The position numbers were made by a program, and so were the translations under genes. Positions 14,415-21,521 of a DNA stretch of 24,733 nucleotides are shown piece by piece. Every line of letters starts with the position of its first letter. The stretch's first letter is position 1. The DNA is from Bacillota bacterium (GTDB lineage Bacteria; Bacillota; Clostridia; Christensenellales; UMGS416): positions 1 through 24,733 of the forward strand of contig JAEYYW010000132.1 of the NCBI GenBank assembly GCA_023428265.1, given 5' to 3'. A model generated the notes under the pieces. That model had not been told where the DNA came from. It made no database searches and saw only the letters and a program-made list of their open reading frames with translations.

Positions 14415-15512
14415 CTACACATTGAACCGGAACAGCACTACGTCTCCATCCTGCATCACATATTCCTTGCCTTCGCTGCGGACCAGGCCCTTTTCCTTGG
14501 CGGCGTTGAAACTGCCGCAGGCCATCAGAGCATCGAAGGAGACAATCTCCGCGCGGATGAAACCCCGCTCAAAGTCGGAGTGGATCACCCCTGCAGCCTG
14601 GGGGGCCTTCATGCCACGGGTGATTGTCCAGGCCCGCACTTCCTTTTCACCGGCGGTGAGGTAGCTCATCAGGCCCAGCAGTTCATAGCTTTTCTTGATC
14701 AGGCGGTTCAGGCCCGATTCGGTAAGGCCCAGCTCGTTCAGGAAGAGCAAGCCCTCCTCGTCGCTCATGCCGGCGATCTCCTCCTCGATGCGGGCGGAGA
14801 CCACGATCACCTCGGCGCCTTCCTTCTTAGCGATCTCTTTCATCGCTGCCACGCGGGGCAGGCTGTCCTCCGGCTTGGCAAGGTCATCTTCGGCCACGTT
14901 GGCGGCGTAGATGACCGGCTTCATGGTGAGCAGAAACATTTCTTTCGCCAGCTCCAGCCCGTCGCCCTCCAGCCCCTGGCCACGGGCCGGGATGCCTTTT
15001 TCCAGGTTGGCATAGATGGTCTGCAGGCAGTCCATTTCAAAGGCAATTTTCTTGTCGCCGGACTTGGCGGCCTTGCCGGTGCGGGCGATACGCTTTTCCA
15101 GCGTCTGCATGTCGGCAAAGATTAGCTCCAGGCCGATTGTCTCGGCGTCGCGCACAGGGTCCACCGAGCCGTCCACATGGGTCACGTTGCCATCTTCAAA
15201 GCAGCGCACCACCTCCACGATGGCGTCCACCTCGCGGATGTGCGACAGAAGTTGGTTGCCCAGCCCTTCGCCCCGGCTGGCGCCGCGCACCAGGCCGGCA
15301 ATGTCCACAAATTCCACCACGGCGGGCGTGATTTTCTTGGGGTTGTATATTTTCGCCAGCGCGTCCAGCCTTGCGTCCGGCACGTCCACGACGCCCACGT
15401 TGGGCTCGATCGTGCAGAACGGATAGTTGGCTGCCGCCGCACCGGCCTTTGTGATGGCGTTGAACAGCGTGCTTTTGCCCACATTGGGCAGGCCTACGAT
15501 GCCTAGTTTCAT
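14415..15512 (-). CDS. ychF: Redox-/translation-associated GTPase YchF (OLA1 family)
   Basis: This 365-residue member of the Obg-related GTPases binds ribosomes and hydrolyses ATP and GTP. The P-loop is GLPNVGKST (7-15), G3 is DIAGLVRGAS, and the G4 position is the non-canonical NVAE of this family, which explains its ATP preference. A coiled-coil insertion and the C-terminal TGS domain (AWTITRGMKAPQAAGVIHSDFERGFIRAEI..FDAL) complete the usual length. The frame stays open far upstream, but homology starts at MKLGIVGLPN with GAGGAG before it, and the promoter lies between, so 15512 is the start. Confidence 0.96.
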   Translation of the reverse strand: MKLGIVGLPNVGKSTLFNAITKAGAAAANYPFCTIEPNVGVVDVPDARLDALAKIYNPKKITPAVVEFVDIAGLVRGASRGEGLGNQLLSHIREVDAIVEVVRCFEDGNVTHVDGSVDPVRDAETIGLELIFADMQTLEKRIARTGKAAKSGDKKIAFEMDCLQTIYANLEKGIPARGQGLEGDGLELAKEMFLLTMKPVIYAANVAEDDLAKPEDSLPRVAAMKEIAKKEGAEVIVVSARIEEEIAGMSDEEGLLFLNELGLTESGLNRLIKKSYELLGLMSYLTAGEKEVRAWTITRGMKAPQAAGVIHSDFERGFIRAEIVSFDALMACGSFNAAKEKGLVRSEGKEYVMQDGDVVLFRFNV

Positions 15513-15560
15513 GGCTGGTCTCCTCGTCGTTTCCGGTTTTTCTCGCGTAGTAATCTCTGT

Positions 15561-15589
15561 ATTATACCTGATCGGCTGTGTGCGGACAA
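15561..15589 (-). promoter_or_regulatory. Promoter of ychF
   Basis: On the minus strand, TTGTCC (15589-15584), a 17-base spacer and a perfect TATAAT (15566-15561) lie about 50 bases before the ychF start. It is a near-consensus vegetative promoter, diverging from the pyr promoter about 80 bases away. Confidence 0.8.
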
Positions 15590-15666
15590 CTCCGCCATAG
15601 ATGTTTCGGCAGTCCGGGCAATGCAGATTGCTGAATGACAATAGATGAATGTTCACAGGTTTGGAG

Positions 15667-15695
15667 TAGACAACAGGGCGCGGTTGTGATATAGT
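15667..15695 (+). promoter_or_regulatory. Promoter of the pyr operon
   Basis: TAGACA (15667-15672), a 17-base spacer and TATAGT (15690-15695) place the transcription start near 15702, just before the PyrR-type attenuator. Confidence 0.65.
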
Positions 15696-15717
15696 ATGCC
15701 AAACAAAAGAGGCCGAG

Positions 15718-15791
15718 CCTTTAAATCCGGTACTGTGATGCCGGCAAGGAACGGAAGAATCCGAACATGGTTTGAAACCCATGCCTTGCCG
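15718..15791 (+). promoter_or_regulatory. PyrR-binding anti-antiterminator and antiterminator of the pyr leader
   Basis: CCTT (15718-15721) pairs with AAGG (15746-15749). After an internal loop, CCGGTA (15727-15732) pairs with TGCCGG (15739-15744), with one U-G pair, around the hexaloop CTGTGA. That loop matches CNGNGA within the known PyrR site consensus ARUCCNGNGAGGYU. The alternative antiterminator pairs CGGCAAGG (15742-15749) with CCTTGCCG (15784-15791), the left arm of the following terminator. By the established Bacillus mechanism, PyrR with UMP would stabilise the first hairpin, free the terminator and switch the operon off. Confidence 0.85.
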
Positions 15792-15815
15792 CACGCCGGC
15801 AAGGCATTTTTGTTT
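15781..15815 (+). terminator. Attenuator terminator of the pyr leader
   Basis: ATGCCTTGCCG (15781-15791), loop CACGC and CGGCAAGGCAT (15797-15807) form an 11-bp perfect stem followed by TTTTTGTTT. It lies between the promoter and pyrR and is mutually exclusive with the antiterminator. Confidence 0.9.
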
Positions 15816-15866
15816 CCGGCGGGGATACCCGCCGGGCCTTTGCTGGGGCGGGGCTCTGCTCCGCCC
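15816..15866 (+). repeat. Two consecutive GC-rich hairpins between attenuator and pyrR
   Basis: CCGGCGGG-GATA-CCCGCCGG (15816-15835) is a perfect 8-bp hairpin. GGGCGGGGC-TCT-GCTCCGCCC (15846-15866) is a 9-bp hairpin with one G-U pair. They are not part of the standard PyrR switch. They may be repeat-element remnants or set translation of pyrR, whose ribosome binding site follows about 13 bases later. Confidence 0.55.
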
Positions 15867-15891
15867 AATATGTTGATCAGGAGGTGCTCCG

Positions 15892-16437
15892 ATGAGGGAA
15901 AAGACCAAGCTCATGGACGCCACGGCGATGGACCGGGCGCTCACCCGCATTGCCCATGAGATCATTGAACACAACCGCGGCGTGGCAAATGTGGTGCTGC
16001 TGGGCATTCAGCGCCGGGGCGTGCCGCTGGCCAAACGGCTTGCTGCAAAGCTCGAGCAATTCGAGGGCGAGGCTGTGCCGGTGGGCGTGCTGGACATCAC
16101 CTTTTACCGCGACGATCTCTCACTGCTCGATGAGCACCCGGTGATCAAGGGCACCGATGTGCCTTTCCTGGTGGCGGGAATGCATGTGGTGCTGGTGGAC
16201 GATGTGCTCTATACCGGCCGCACCGCCCGCGCCGGCATGGACGCCGTGATGGACCTGGGCCGTGCCAGCACGATCCAGTTTGCGGTGCTGGTGGACCGGG
16301 GCCACCGGGAGCTGCCCATCCGAGCCGACTATGTGGGCAAGAATGTGCCCACCAGCCGCAACGAGGTCATCGGTGTGCATGTGGCCGAGATCGACGAAGC
16401 CGATGAAGTTGTGTTATATGATCGTGACGATCAATAG
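15892..16437 (+). CDS. pyrR: PyrR, pyrimidine operon attenuation regulator
   Basis: This 181-residue protein has the phosphoribosyltransferase fold. The PRPP-binding signature VVLVDDVLYTGRTARA lies at 99-114, LGIQRRGVPLAKRL at 37-50, and the C-terminal LVDRGHRELPIRADYVGKNVPTS is typical of PyrR. It binds the leader RNA when UMP is high and favours termination; most members also have weak uracil phosphoribosyltransferase activity. CAGGAGGTG fixes the start. It is the first gene of the operon, preceded by its own target site and followed by a terminator that overlaps its stop codon. Confidence 0.96.
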   Translation: MREKTKLMDATAMDRALTRIAHEIIEHNRGVANVVLLGIQRRGVPLAKRLAAKLEQFEGEAVPVGVLDITFYRDDLSLLDEHPVIKGTDVPFLVAGMHVVLVDDVLYTGRTARAGMDAVMDLGRASTIQFAVLVDRGHRELPIRADYVGKNVPTSRNEVIGVHVAEIDEADEVVLYDRDDQ

Positions 16438-16461
16438 ACCGGATGACCGGTCTTTTCTTTT
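16436..16461 (+). terminator. Terminator overlapping the pyrR stop codon
   Basis: AGACCGG (16436-16442), loop ATGA and CCGGTCT (16447-16453) form a 7-bp stem followed by TTTCTTTT. The left arm includes the last two bases of the TAG stop, so ribosomes finishing pyrR would disturb it. I find no PyrR-type CNGNGA hairpin here, so it is probably a partial terminator lowering downstream expression relative to pyrR. Confidence 0.75.
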
Positions 16462-16513
16462 GTAAACTCCTTCCAGCCACCTTGCTACTGACTACTACAA
16501 AGGATGTGACCAG

Positions 16514-17440
16514 ATGCCGCTTTCCAGCAAAGACCTTTTGGGCCTTAGAGGCATGCCAAAGGAAGAGATCAACGAGATCCTCAACACCGCTGTGCAGATG
16601 AAGAAATTCCTGGCGGACAATCAGAAGCGCACGCCGCACCTGCAGGGCAAATCCATCGTGACGCTGTTTTACGAAAACAGCACCCGCACGCGGATGTCCT
16701 TTGAACTTGCCACCAAATATATGGGTGCGGCCTCGGCCAACATCGCCGCGTCAGCCAGCTCCGTTTCCAAGGGCGAGACGCTGATCGACACCGGCTGCTC
16801 GCTGGATATGATGGGCACCGACCTCATTATCATGCGCCACCCGATGAGCGGTGCGCCGCACCTGCTGGCAAAGCATGTGAAGTCCGGCGTGATCAATGCC
16901 GGTGACGGCATGAACGAGCACCCGACCCAGGGCCTGTTGGATCTGTTCACGATGCGGGAGAAGCTGGGGCGGCTCGATGGGCTGAAGGTGGCCATCGTGG
17001 GCGACATCGCCCACAGCCGCGTGGCACGCAGCAACCTGTGGGGCCTGAAAACGATGGGCAGCGAGGTGGTGCTGGCAGCGCCGGAGACGCTGCTGCCGGA
17101 GGGCATGGAGCAGCTGGGCGTGCAGGTGACCACCGACACCGACGAGGCTGTGCGCGGAGCCGATGTGGTGATGGCGCTGCGCATCCAGCTGGAGCGGCAG
17201 CAAGCGGGCCTCTTCCCCAGCGTGCGGGAGTATCACAAGTATTGGGGCATCAACGATGCCCGCATGAAGCTTGCCAAACCCGGCGCGCTGGTGATGCACC
17301 CCGGCCCGGTGAACCGGGGCGTGGAGATCACCACGGCGCTGGCCGATGGCGACCAGTCGGTGATCCGCGAGCAGGTGATGAACGGCGTGGCCATCCGCAT
17401 GGCGATCATGTTTCTGATGACGAGGAGGGCCGAGGCATGA
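16514..17440 (+). CDS. pyrB: Aspartate carbamoyltransferase catalytic chain
   Basis: This 308-residue enzyme joins carbamoyl phosphate and aspartate to give N-carbamoyl-aspartate, the first committed step of pyrimidine synthesis. The carbamoyl-phosphate site STRTRMSFELA, the mobile-loop region SSVSKGETL, NAGDGMNEHPTQGLLDLFT and the HPGPVNRGVE segment are all present. Length is that of a class C catalytic chain; no pyrI regulatory chain is seen here. A weak AAAGGATG ribosome binding site precedes it. The last four bases overlap the start of pyrC (ATGA), which implies translational coupling. Confidence 0.97.
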   Translation: MPLSSKDLLGLRGMPKEEINEILNTAVQMKKFLADNQKRTPHLQGKSIVTLFYENSTRTRMSFELATKYMGAASANIAASASSVSKGETLIDTGCSLDMMGTDLIIMRHPMSGAPHLLAKHVKSGVINAGDGMNEHPTQGLLDLFTMREKLGRLDGLKVAIVGDIAHSRVARSNLWGLKTMGSEVVLAAPETLLPEGMEQLGVQVTTDTDEAVRGADVVMALRIQLERQQAGLFPSVREYHKYWGINDARMKLAKPGALVMHPGPVNRGVEITTALADGDQSVIREQVMNGVAIRMAIMFLMTRRAEA

Positions 17441-18723
17441 GGCTTCTGATCAAAAACGGCACTTTGGTAAACCCCGGCGGGCTCAATGGCAGGCTGGATG
17501 TGCTCATTGAGGATGGCGTGATTGCCGCCATCGGCACAAGCCTTCCGGCGGACGGCGCGGAAATCATGGACGCAACCGGCAAGACGGTGATGCCGGGTTT
17601 TGTGGATATGCACTGCCACCTGCGGGAGCCGGGGCAGGAGTTTAAGGAAACCATCGCGACCGGCACCAGATCGGCCGCCGCAGGCGGGTTTACGACAGTG
17701 GCTTGCATGCCAAACACCAAGCCGGTGGTGGACAATGAGGCGGTGGTTAAGCTCATCCTGGACAAAGCACAAGCCGAAGGCGCGGTGCGGGTGCTGCCCA
17801 TCGCGGCGGTGACCAAGGGCCAGGAGGGCAAGGAGCTCACCGAGATGGGCTTTCTCAAAGAGGCCGGGGCGGTGGCCTTCAGCGACGACGGCAAGCCGGT
17901 GGACAACACCCGCGTGATGGAGCTTGCGCTGCGCTATGCCAAGAACTTCGGCGCGCTGATCATTTCCCACTGCGAGGATAAGCACCTGGCCGAGGGCGGC
18001 GTGATGCACGAGGGAGCCATGGCCACCAAGCTGGGCTTGCCGGGCATCCCCTCCACGGCGGAGGAGCTGATGGTTGCCCGCGAGATCCTGCTGGCGGAGC
18101 GCCTCGGGGCAAAGGTGCACATCGCTCACATCAGCACAGCGGGCTCGGTAGAGCTGGTGCGCCAGGCCAAGGGCCGGGGCGTGATGGTGACTGCCGAGAC
18201 CTGCCCGCACTACTTCGCCGCCACCGACGAGTTGGTGGAGGGCTACAGCACCGCCACCAAGATGAACCCGCCGCTGCGCACGGAATTGGACCGGCTGGCG
18301 ATCATCGCCGGCCTCAAAGACGGCACCATCGACGCCATCGCCACCGACCACGCACCGCACCACGCCGACGACAAGGATGTGGAATACAAGCTTGCCGCCT
18401 TCGGCATCGTGGGGTTTGAGACAGCGTTCGGCCTTGCGATGACCTATCTGGTGGAGCCCGGACATCTTTCTCCGGAGGCGCTGGTGGAAAAGATGGCTCT
18501 GAACCCGGCACGCATCCTGGGCCTTGAGTCGCCGGTGCTGGCTGAAGGTGCGCGGGCCGATCTGGTGGTCGCGGATCTCACGCAGCAATGGGTGGTCGAT
18601 CCCACCAAGTTTCACACGAAGGGCCGCAACACGCCCTTTGCCGGCTGGGCGCTGCTGGGCCGGGTGACGGACACGGTCTGTGCCGGGTTGCCAGTATACA
18701 AGAATGGCAATATTGTGGTATAA
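17437..18723 (+). CDS. pyrC: Dihydroorotase (type I)
   Basis: This 428-residue zinc amidohydrolase cyclises N-carbamoyl-aspartate to dihydroorotate. The metal motif is DMHCHLREPG near residue 58. FTTVACMPNTKPVVDN, IISHCEDKHLAEGG, KVHIAHISTAGSVELV and the ATDHAPHH metal/catalytic segment are all intact. The active-site residues indicate an active enzyme rather than a PyrC-like pseudo-subunit. The frame is open upstream inside pyrB, but the start at 17437 matches family length, has GAGGAGG before it and overlaps the pyrB stop. Confidence 0.97.
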   Translation: MRLLIKNGTLVNPGGLNGRLDVLIEDGVIAAIGTSLPADGAEIMDATGKTVMPGFVDMHCHLREPGQEFKETIATGTRSAAAGGFTTVACMPNTKPVVDNEAVVKLILDKAQAEGAVRVLPIAAVTKGQEGKELTEMGFLKEAGAVAFSDDGKPVDNTRVMELALRYAKNFGALIISHCEDKHLAEGGVMHEGAMATKLGLPGIPSTAEELMVAREILLAERLGAKVHIAHISTAGSVELVRQAKGRGVMVTAETCPHYFAATDELVEGYSTATKMNPPLRTELDRLAIIAGLKDGTIDAIATDHAPHHADDKDVEYKLAAFGIVGFETAFGLAMTYLVEPGHLSPEALVEKMALNPARILGLESPVLAEGARADLVVADLTQQWVVDPTKFHTKGRNTPFAGWALLGRVTDTVCAGLPVYKNGNIVV

Positions 18724-18765
18724 TATACAAGGTGATTTATAATTATGCAATGAGAGGGCGTTTGC

Positions 18766-19662
18766 ATGATCTTTGACATACTGGCCGATGAAATCCGCCG
18801 CAAGCGGAATCCCACCTGCGCGGGGCTGGACACCCACTTGGGCTGCCTGCCGCCGGGTTTCCGCAACCGGTTTGATACCGCCACGCTGGAAGGGGCCGCT
18901 GAGGCGATTCTGGCCTACAACAAGGAGCTGATTGACGCGCTGGAGCACATTGTGCCGGCGGTGAAGGTGCAGGCGGCCTACTACGAAATGTATGGCGTGG
19001 CCGGCATGCGGGCCTTCCGCCAGACATTGAGCTACGCGAAGCGGGCAGGTTTGATTGTGATTGCCGACGCCAAGCGCAACGACATCGCCTCCACCGCCGA
19101 GGCTTATGCCAAGGCATTTCTGGGCACGGTGGAGCTGAGCGGTGTCAGCCAGCCGGTGTTTGACGCCGACATCCTCACCGTGAACCCCTATCTGGGCACC
19201 GACGGCATCGCGCCTTTTCTCACCGAGAACCCCCGCCGGGGCATTTTCGCGCTGGTGAAAACGTCCAACCCCTCATCCGCAGAGCTGCAGGATCTGGACC
19301 TGGCCGATGGCCGCAAGGTGTATGAGGCGGTGGGCGACCTGGTGCTAAAGTGGGGGCAGGGCACGGCGGCCTTTAACGGATACCCCCGCGTGGGCGCTGT
19401 GGTCGGTGCCACACACCCAGCGCAGGGCGCGGCCTTGCGGCAGCGCATGCGCGATACGTTCTTCCTGCTGCCCGGTTACGGCGCGCAGGGCGCAAAGGGG
19501 CGCGACATTGCCGGCATGTTTGACAGCCGGGGCGGCGGCGCCATCGTGAACAACTCCCGGTCCATCCTGACGGCCTGGGAGAGGGAGGGCACCGACTTCA
19601 AAACGGCGGCCTGCGCGGTGGCGGTGCGGATGCGGGAGGATATCGCGGCGGCGATGAAGTAG
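18766..19662 (+). CDS. pyrF: Orotidine 5'-phosphate decarboxylase, type 2
   Basis: This 298-residue enzyme converts OMP to UMP, the last step of the pathway. The catalytic tetrad region is ADAKRND with K103 and D106. PTCAGLDTHLG near the N-terminus, ILTVNPYLGTDGIAPF and LPGYGAQGAKG (phosphate-binding) fit the longer 'type 2' branch found in many Clostridia and Actinobacteria, which is bigger than the approximately 240-residue Bacillus PyrF. A modest AGAGGG ribosome binding site precedes the start, 42 bases after pyrC. pyrK, pyrD and pyrE are not in this window and may lie downstream of carB. Confidence 0.95.
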   Translation: MIFDILADEIRRKRNPTCAGLDTHLGCLPPGFRNRFDTATLEGAAEAILAYNKELIDALEHIVPAVKVQAAYYEMYGVAGMRAFRQTLSYAKRAGLIVIADAKRNDIASTAEAYAKAFLGTVELSGVSQPVFDADILTVNPYLGTDGIAPFLTENPRRGIFALVKTSNPSSAELQDLDLADGRKVYEAVGDLVLKWGQGTAAFNGYPRVGAVVGATHPAQGAALRQRMRDTFFLLPGYGAQGAKGRDIAGMFDSRGGGAIVNNSRSILTAWEREGTDFKTAACAVAVRMREDIAAAMK

Positions 19663-19680
19663 CTCCGGCCGCCAAAGAAA

Positions 19681-19771
19681 TCCCCCCTGTCACCTGCTCT
19701 GTTGCGCCGTCGCGGCGCAACGTGGCGACATCCCCCCTTGAATTTTTGCCTTCGGCAAAAACAAAGGGGGT
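19681..19771 (+). repeat. Palindromic repeat element between pyrF and carA
   Basis: Two TCCCCCC blocks (19681-19687 and 19731-19737) flank a perfect 9-bp hairpin, GTTGCGCCG-TCG-CGGCGCAAC (19701-19721). Then TTTTTGCC-TTC-GGCAAAAA (19743-19761) extends outward through CCCCCTT with AAGGGGG into a long interrupted stem. The layout resembles dispersed intergenic palindromes of Clostridia. The remaining 146 bases up to carA hold a loose GGGCGGG..CCCGCCC inverted repeat (about 19804-19866) and no gene that I can support. Confidence 0.6.
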
Positions 19772-19917
19772 AGGGAGGCAGTACGCACACGATGCCAATG
19801 TACGGGCGGGGCTCCAGGATGCATGGGCGAGCAGCATCTGCAGGATGCGGCCAGCCTGTACCCGCCCTGGATTTAGCGGGTCAAGCCGCGATATTAGGTT
19901 CTTTAGGAGGACTCCAC

Positions 19918-20967
19918 ATGGCTTACTTGGTGCTGGAAGACGGCACGGTATACGAGGGCAGGGCCTTCGGCAGGCTGGGCGACACTGTGGGCGAGGTTGT
20001 GTTCAACACGGGCATGACCGGCTATCAGGAGGTGCTCACCGACCCCAGTTATTGCGGGCAGATCGTGATGATGACCTATCCCTTGATCGGCAACTACGGC
20101 GTGAACTGGGAAGACCCGGAGAGCATGCGCCCACAGGTGAAAGGCTTTGTGGTGCGGGAGCTCTGCCAGGTGCCCAGCAACTGGTATAGCGAGAGCACGC
20201 TCAACGAGTATCTGGACCGCGCCGGCATCATGGGCATTGAGGGCATCGACACCCGCAGCCTCACGCGCAAGATCCGCGACCACGGCACGATGCGCGGCTA
20301 TATCTGCTCAGGCGATCCTACCGAGGCGCTTAATAATGCGATGATGGATTACCGCATCACCGATCCTGTGATGCAGGTGACCTGTGACGAAAGCTTTGAG
20401 CTGCCGGGGTCTGGGCCCCGCGTGGCTGTGATGGATTTTGGTCTGAAGGCCAGCATCCTCAAGTCACTGCGCAAGCGCGGCTGCCACCTGTTCGTGCACC
20501 GCGCCAGCGACAGCGCCGAGGCGATCCTTGCCAATGAGCCCGACGGCATCATGCTCACCAACGGCCCCGGCGACCCCAAGGACAATGGAGCCGTGATTGC
20601 GGAAATCCAGAAGCTCGTGGGCAAGGTGCCGATCTTTGGCATCTGCCTGGGGCACCAGTTGATGGCGCTGGCCTGCGGGGCCGACACCCACCGCCTGCGT
20701 TACGGCCACCGCGGCACCAACCACCCGGTCAAAGATCTGGGGCAGGATCGCGTCTACATCACCAGCCAGAACCACGGCTATACAATCATCGAGGAGTCAT
20801 TGCCCAAAAACATGGTCGTGAGCCACCGCAACTGGAACGACATGACCATTGAGGGCGTGAGGTATCTGGATCACCCCACGTTCACGGTGCAGTTCCACCC
20901 GGAAGCGGCCCCCGGCCCCAGGGATACGGCGTATCTGTTTGATCAGTTCATGGGGATGATGGGGTAG
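19918..20967 (+). CDS. carA: Carbamoyl-phosphate synthase small subunit (glutamine amidotransferase)
   Basis: This 349-residue subunit hydrolyses glutamine and channels ammonia to CarB. The N-terminal CPSase-small domain (YLVLEDGTVYEGRAFG, VVFNTGMTGYQEVLTDPSY, GIEGIDTRSLTRKIRDHG) precedes a class I glutaminase domain. The nucleophile is C243 in FGICLGHQL, and H327 and E329 lie in FHPEAAPGP. TTAGGAGG 8 bases upstream and homology from MAYLVLEDG set the start at 19918; the open frame from 19792 upstream crosses the repeat region and is not coding. It is separated from carB by an inserted nuclease cassette. Confidence 0.96.
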   Translation: MAYLVLEDGTVYEGRAFGRLGDTVGEVVFNTGMTGYQEVLTDPSYCGQIVMMTYPLIGNYGVNWEDPESMRPQVKGFVVRELCQVPSNWYSESTLNEYLDRAGIMGIEGIDTRSLTRKIRDHGTMRGYICSGDPTEALNNAMMDYRITDPVMQVTCDESFELPGSGPRVAVMDFGLKASILKSLRKRGCHLFVHRASDSAEAILANEPDGIMLTNGPGDPKDNGAVIAEIQKLVGKVPIFGICLGHQLMALACGADTHRLRYGHRGTNHPVKDLGQDRVYITSQNHGYTIIEESLPKNMVVSHRNWNDMTIEGVRYLDHPTFTVQFHPEAAPGPRDTAYLFDQFMGMMG

Positions 20968-20984
20968 AGGTCAAAGCGGACAGA

Positions 20985-21012
20985 CCCTCACACCCTGGCC
21001 CCCTCCCAGAGC
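20985..21012 (+). repeat. Degenerate extra copy of the cassette end repeat
   Basis: CCCTCACACCCTGG followed by CCCCCTCCCAGAGC matches the left end repeat at 21020-21049 in the same orientation with a few differences. It lies just outside the cassette, 17 bases after carA ends. It may be a remnant of an earlier insertion or of a tandem copy. Confidence 0.55.
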
Positions 21013-21019
21013 GAAGAAA

Positions 21020-21062
21020 CCCTCACCCCCTAACCCCCTCCCCCAGAGCATTGGGGGAGGGG
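21020..21062 (+). repeat. Left inverted repeat of the cassette
   Basis: CCCTCACCCCCT leads into a hairpin, CCCCTCCCCCA-GAGCAT-TGGGGGAGGGG (21035-21062). The end is 26 bases before the nuclease start codon, so it lies in that gene's 5' leader. Confidence 0.7.
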
Positions 21063-21088
21063 CAAAGATAGAGAATATAGGTGGTAAC

Positions 21089-21454
21089 ATGAGAGTGAGT
21101 ACACCTGACTACGTGAAGGAACTGGCGAAGGGGTTGCGGAAATCACAAACACCAGCGGAAAAGCTGCTCTGGGAAAGGTTGAGGGCCAACAGGCTGGATG
21201 GCCATAAGTTTTACCGGCAATGCCCAATTGGGAGATACATAGCGGATTTTTTCTGCGGAGAGATCAATTTGGTCGTTGAGCTGGATGGTGGCATTCATGA
21301 AGATTACCGCCAAATGGAATATGATAAGATCAGGCAACGGGAGATTGAAGGCAGAAACATGACGGTACTTCGGTTTCCCAACCAGCAAGTAATCCATGAT
21401 ATCGACAACGTTATCGAGAGGATTCGTCGGGAGTTTGATAAACACCAAGAATAG
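21089..21454 (+). CDS. DUF559 (VSR-like, PD-(D/E)XK) endonuclease-fold protein
   Basis: The protein has 121 residues, the usual size for a stand-alone DUF559 protein. It shows the family pattern: LRKSQTPAEKLLWERLR (16-32), GHKFYRQCPIGRYIADFFC (38-56), the acidic core D53 with ELDGG and H70 (E64, D66), YDKIRQREIEGRNMTVLRF and NQQVIHDIDNVIERI. The fold is related to very-short-patch-repair and restriction endonucleases; activity and target of most members are unknown. AGGTGG 4 bases before ATG supports translation. The gene sits inside inverted repeats in a gap that should join carA to carB and shares no function with pyrimidine synthesis. A homing-type or repeat-dispersing role is inference. 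Confidence 0.85.
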   Translation: MRVSTPDYVKELAKGLRKSQTPAEKLLWERLRANRLDGHKFYRQCPIGRYIADFFCGEINLVVELDGGIHEDYRQMEYDKIRQREIEGRNMTVLRFPNQQVIHDIDNVIERIRREFDKHQE

Positions 21455-21473
21455 CGACTTGAGCGTAATCCAG

Positions 21474-21521
21474 CCTTACCCCCTCCCACAGTGCTATGGG
21501 GGAGGGGGCAGGGGGTGAGGG
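21474..21521 (-). repeat. Right inverted repeat of the cassette
   Basis: CCCCCTCCC (21479-21487) and GGGAGGGGG (21500-21508) form a 9-bp hairpin, followed by the outer AGGGGGTGAGGG ending at 21521. It is the inverted counterpart of the left end. The run of GC pairs directly behind the nuclease gene may also end or stall transcription. The remaining 120 bases before carB hold an isolated ACCCTCA..GGTGAGAG pair but no gene. Confidence 0.7.

Larger units (their letters stand above)
21020..21521. mobile_element. Inverted-repeat-bounded DUF559 nuclease cassette between carA and carB
   Basis: The left end (21020-21062) begins CCCTCACCCCCTAACCCC. The right end (21474-21521), read on the minus strand, begins CCCTCACCCCCTGCCCCC, so the two are inverted repeats of about 40-45 bases. 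Similarity may extend a few bases further out (CGAAGAAACCC versus CGAAAGACCC). Each end is also a hairpin: an 11-bp stem at 21035-21062 and a 9-bp stem at 21479-21508. A single nuclease-like gene fills the interior. No transposase is present and I see no clear target-site duplication. The interior looks more AT-rich than the flanking car genes, consistent with transfer. Confidence 0.6.

Noticed and set aside
15513..16007. N-terminal extension of the ychF frame.
   Set aside because: It crosses the ychF promoter, the pyr promoter and the PyrR attenuator. GTPase homology begins at 15512.
18688..18724. Internal promoter before pyrF (TATAAT at the end of pyrC).
   Set aside because: The -10 is good, but the only -35 candidate (TATACA, 18-base spacing) is poor and pyrF fits co-transcription with pyrC.
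17233..18948. A 571-codon open frame on the minus strand across pyrB, pyrC and pyrF.
   Set aside because: Its composition is the mirror of confirmed genes, it crosses gene boundaries and it has no domain.
20985..21521. C/G-rich repeats as a CRISPR array.
   Set aside because: The repeats are inverted around a gene, with no regular direct repeats or spacers and no cas genes.
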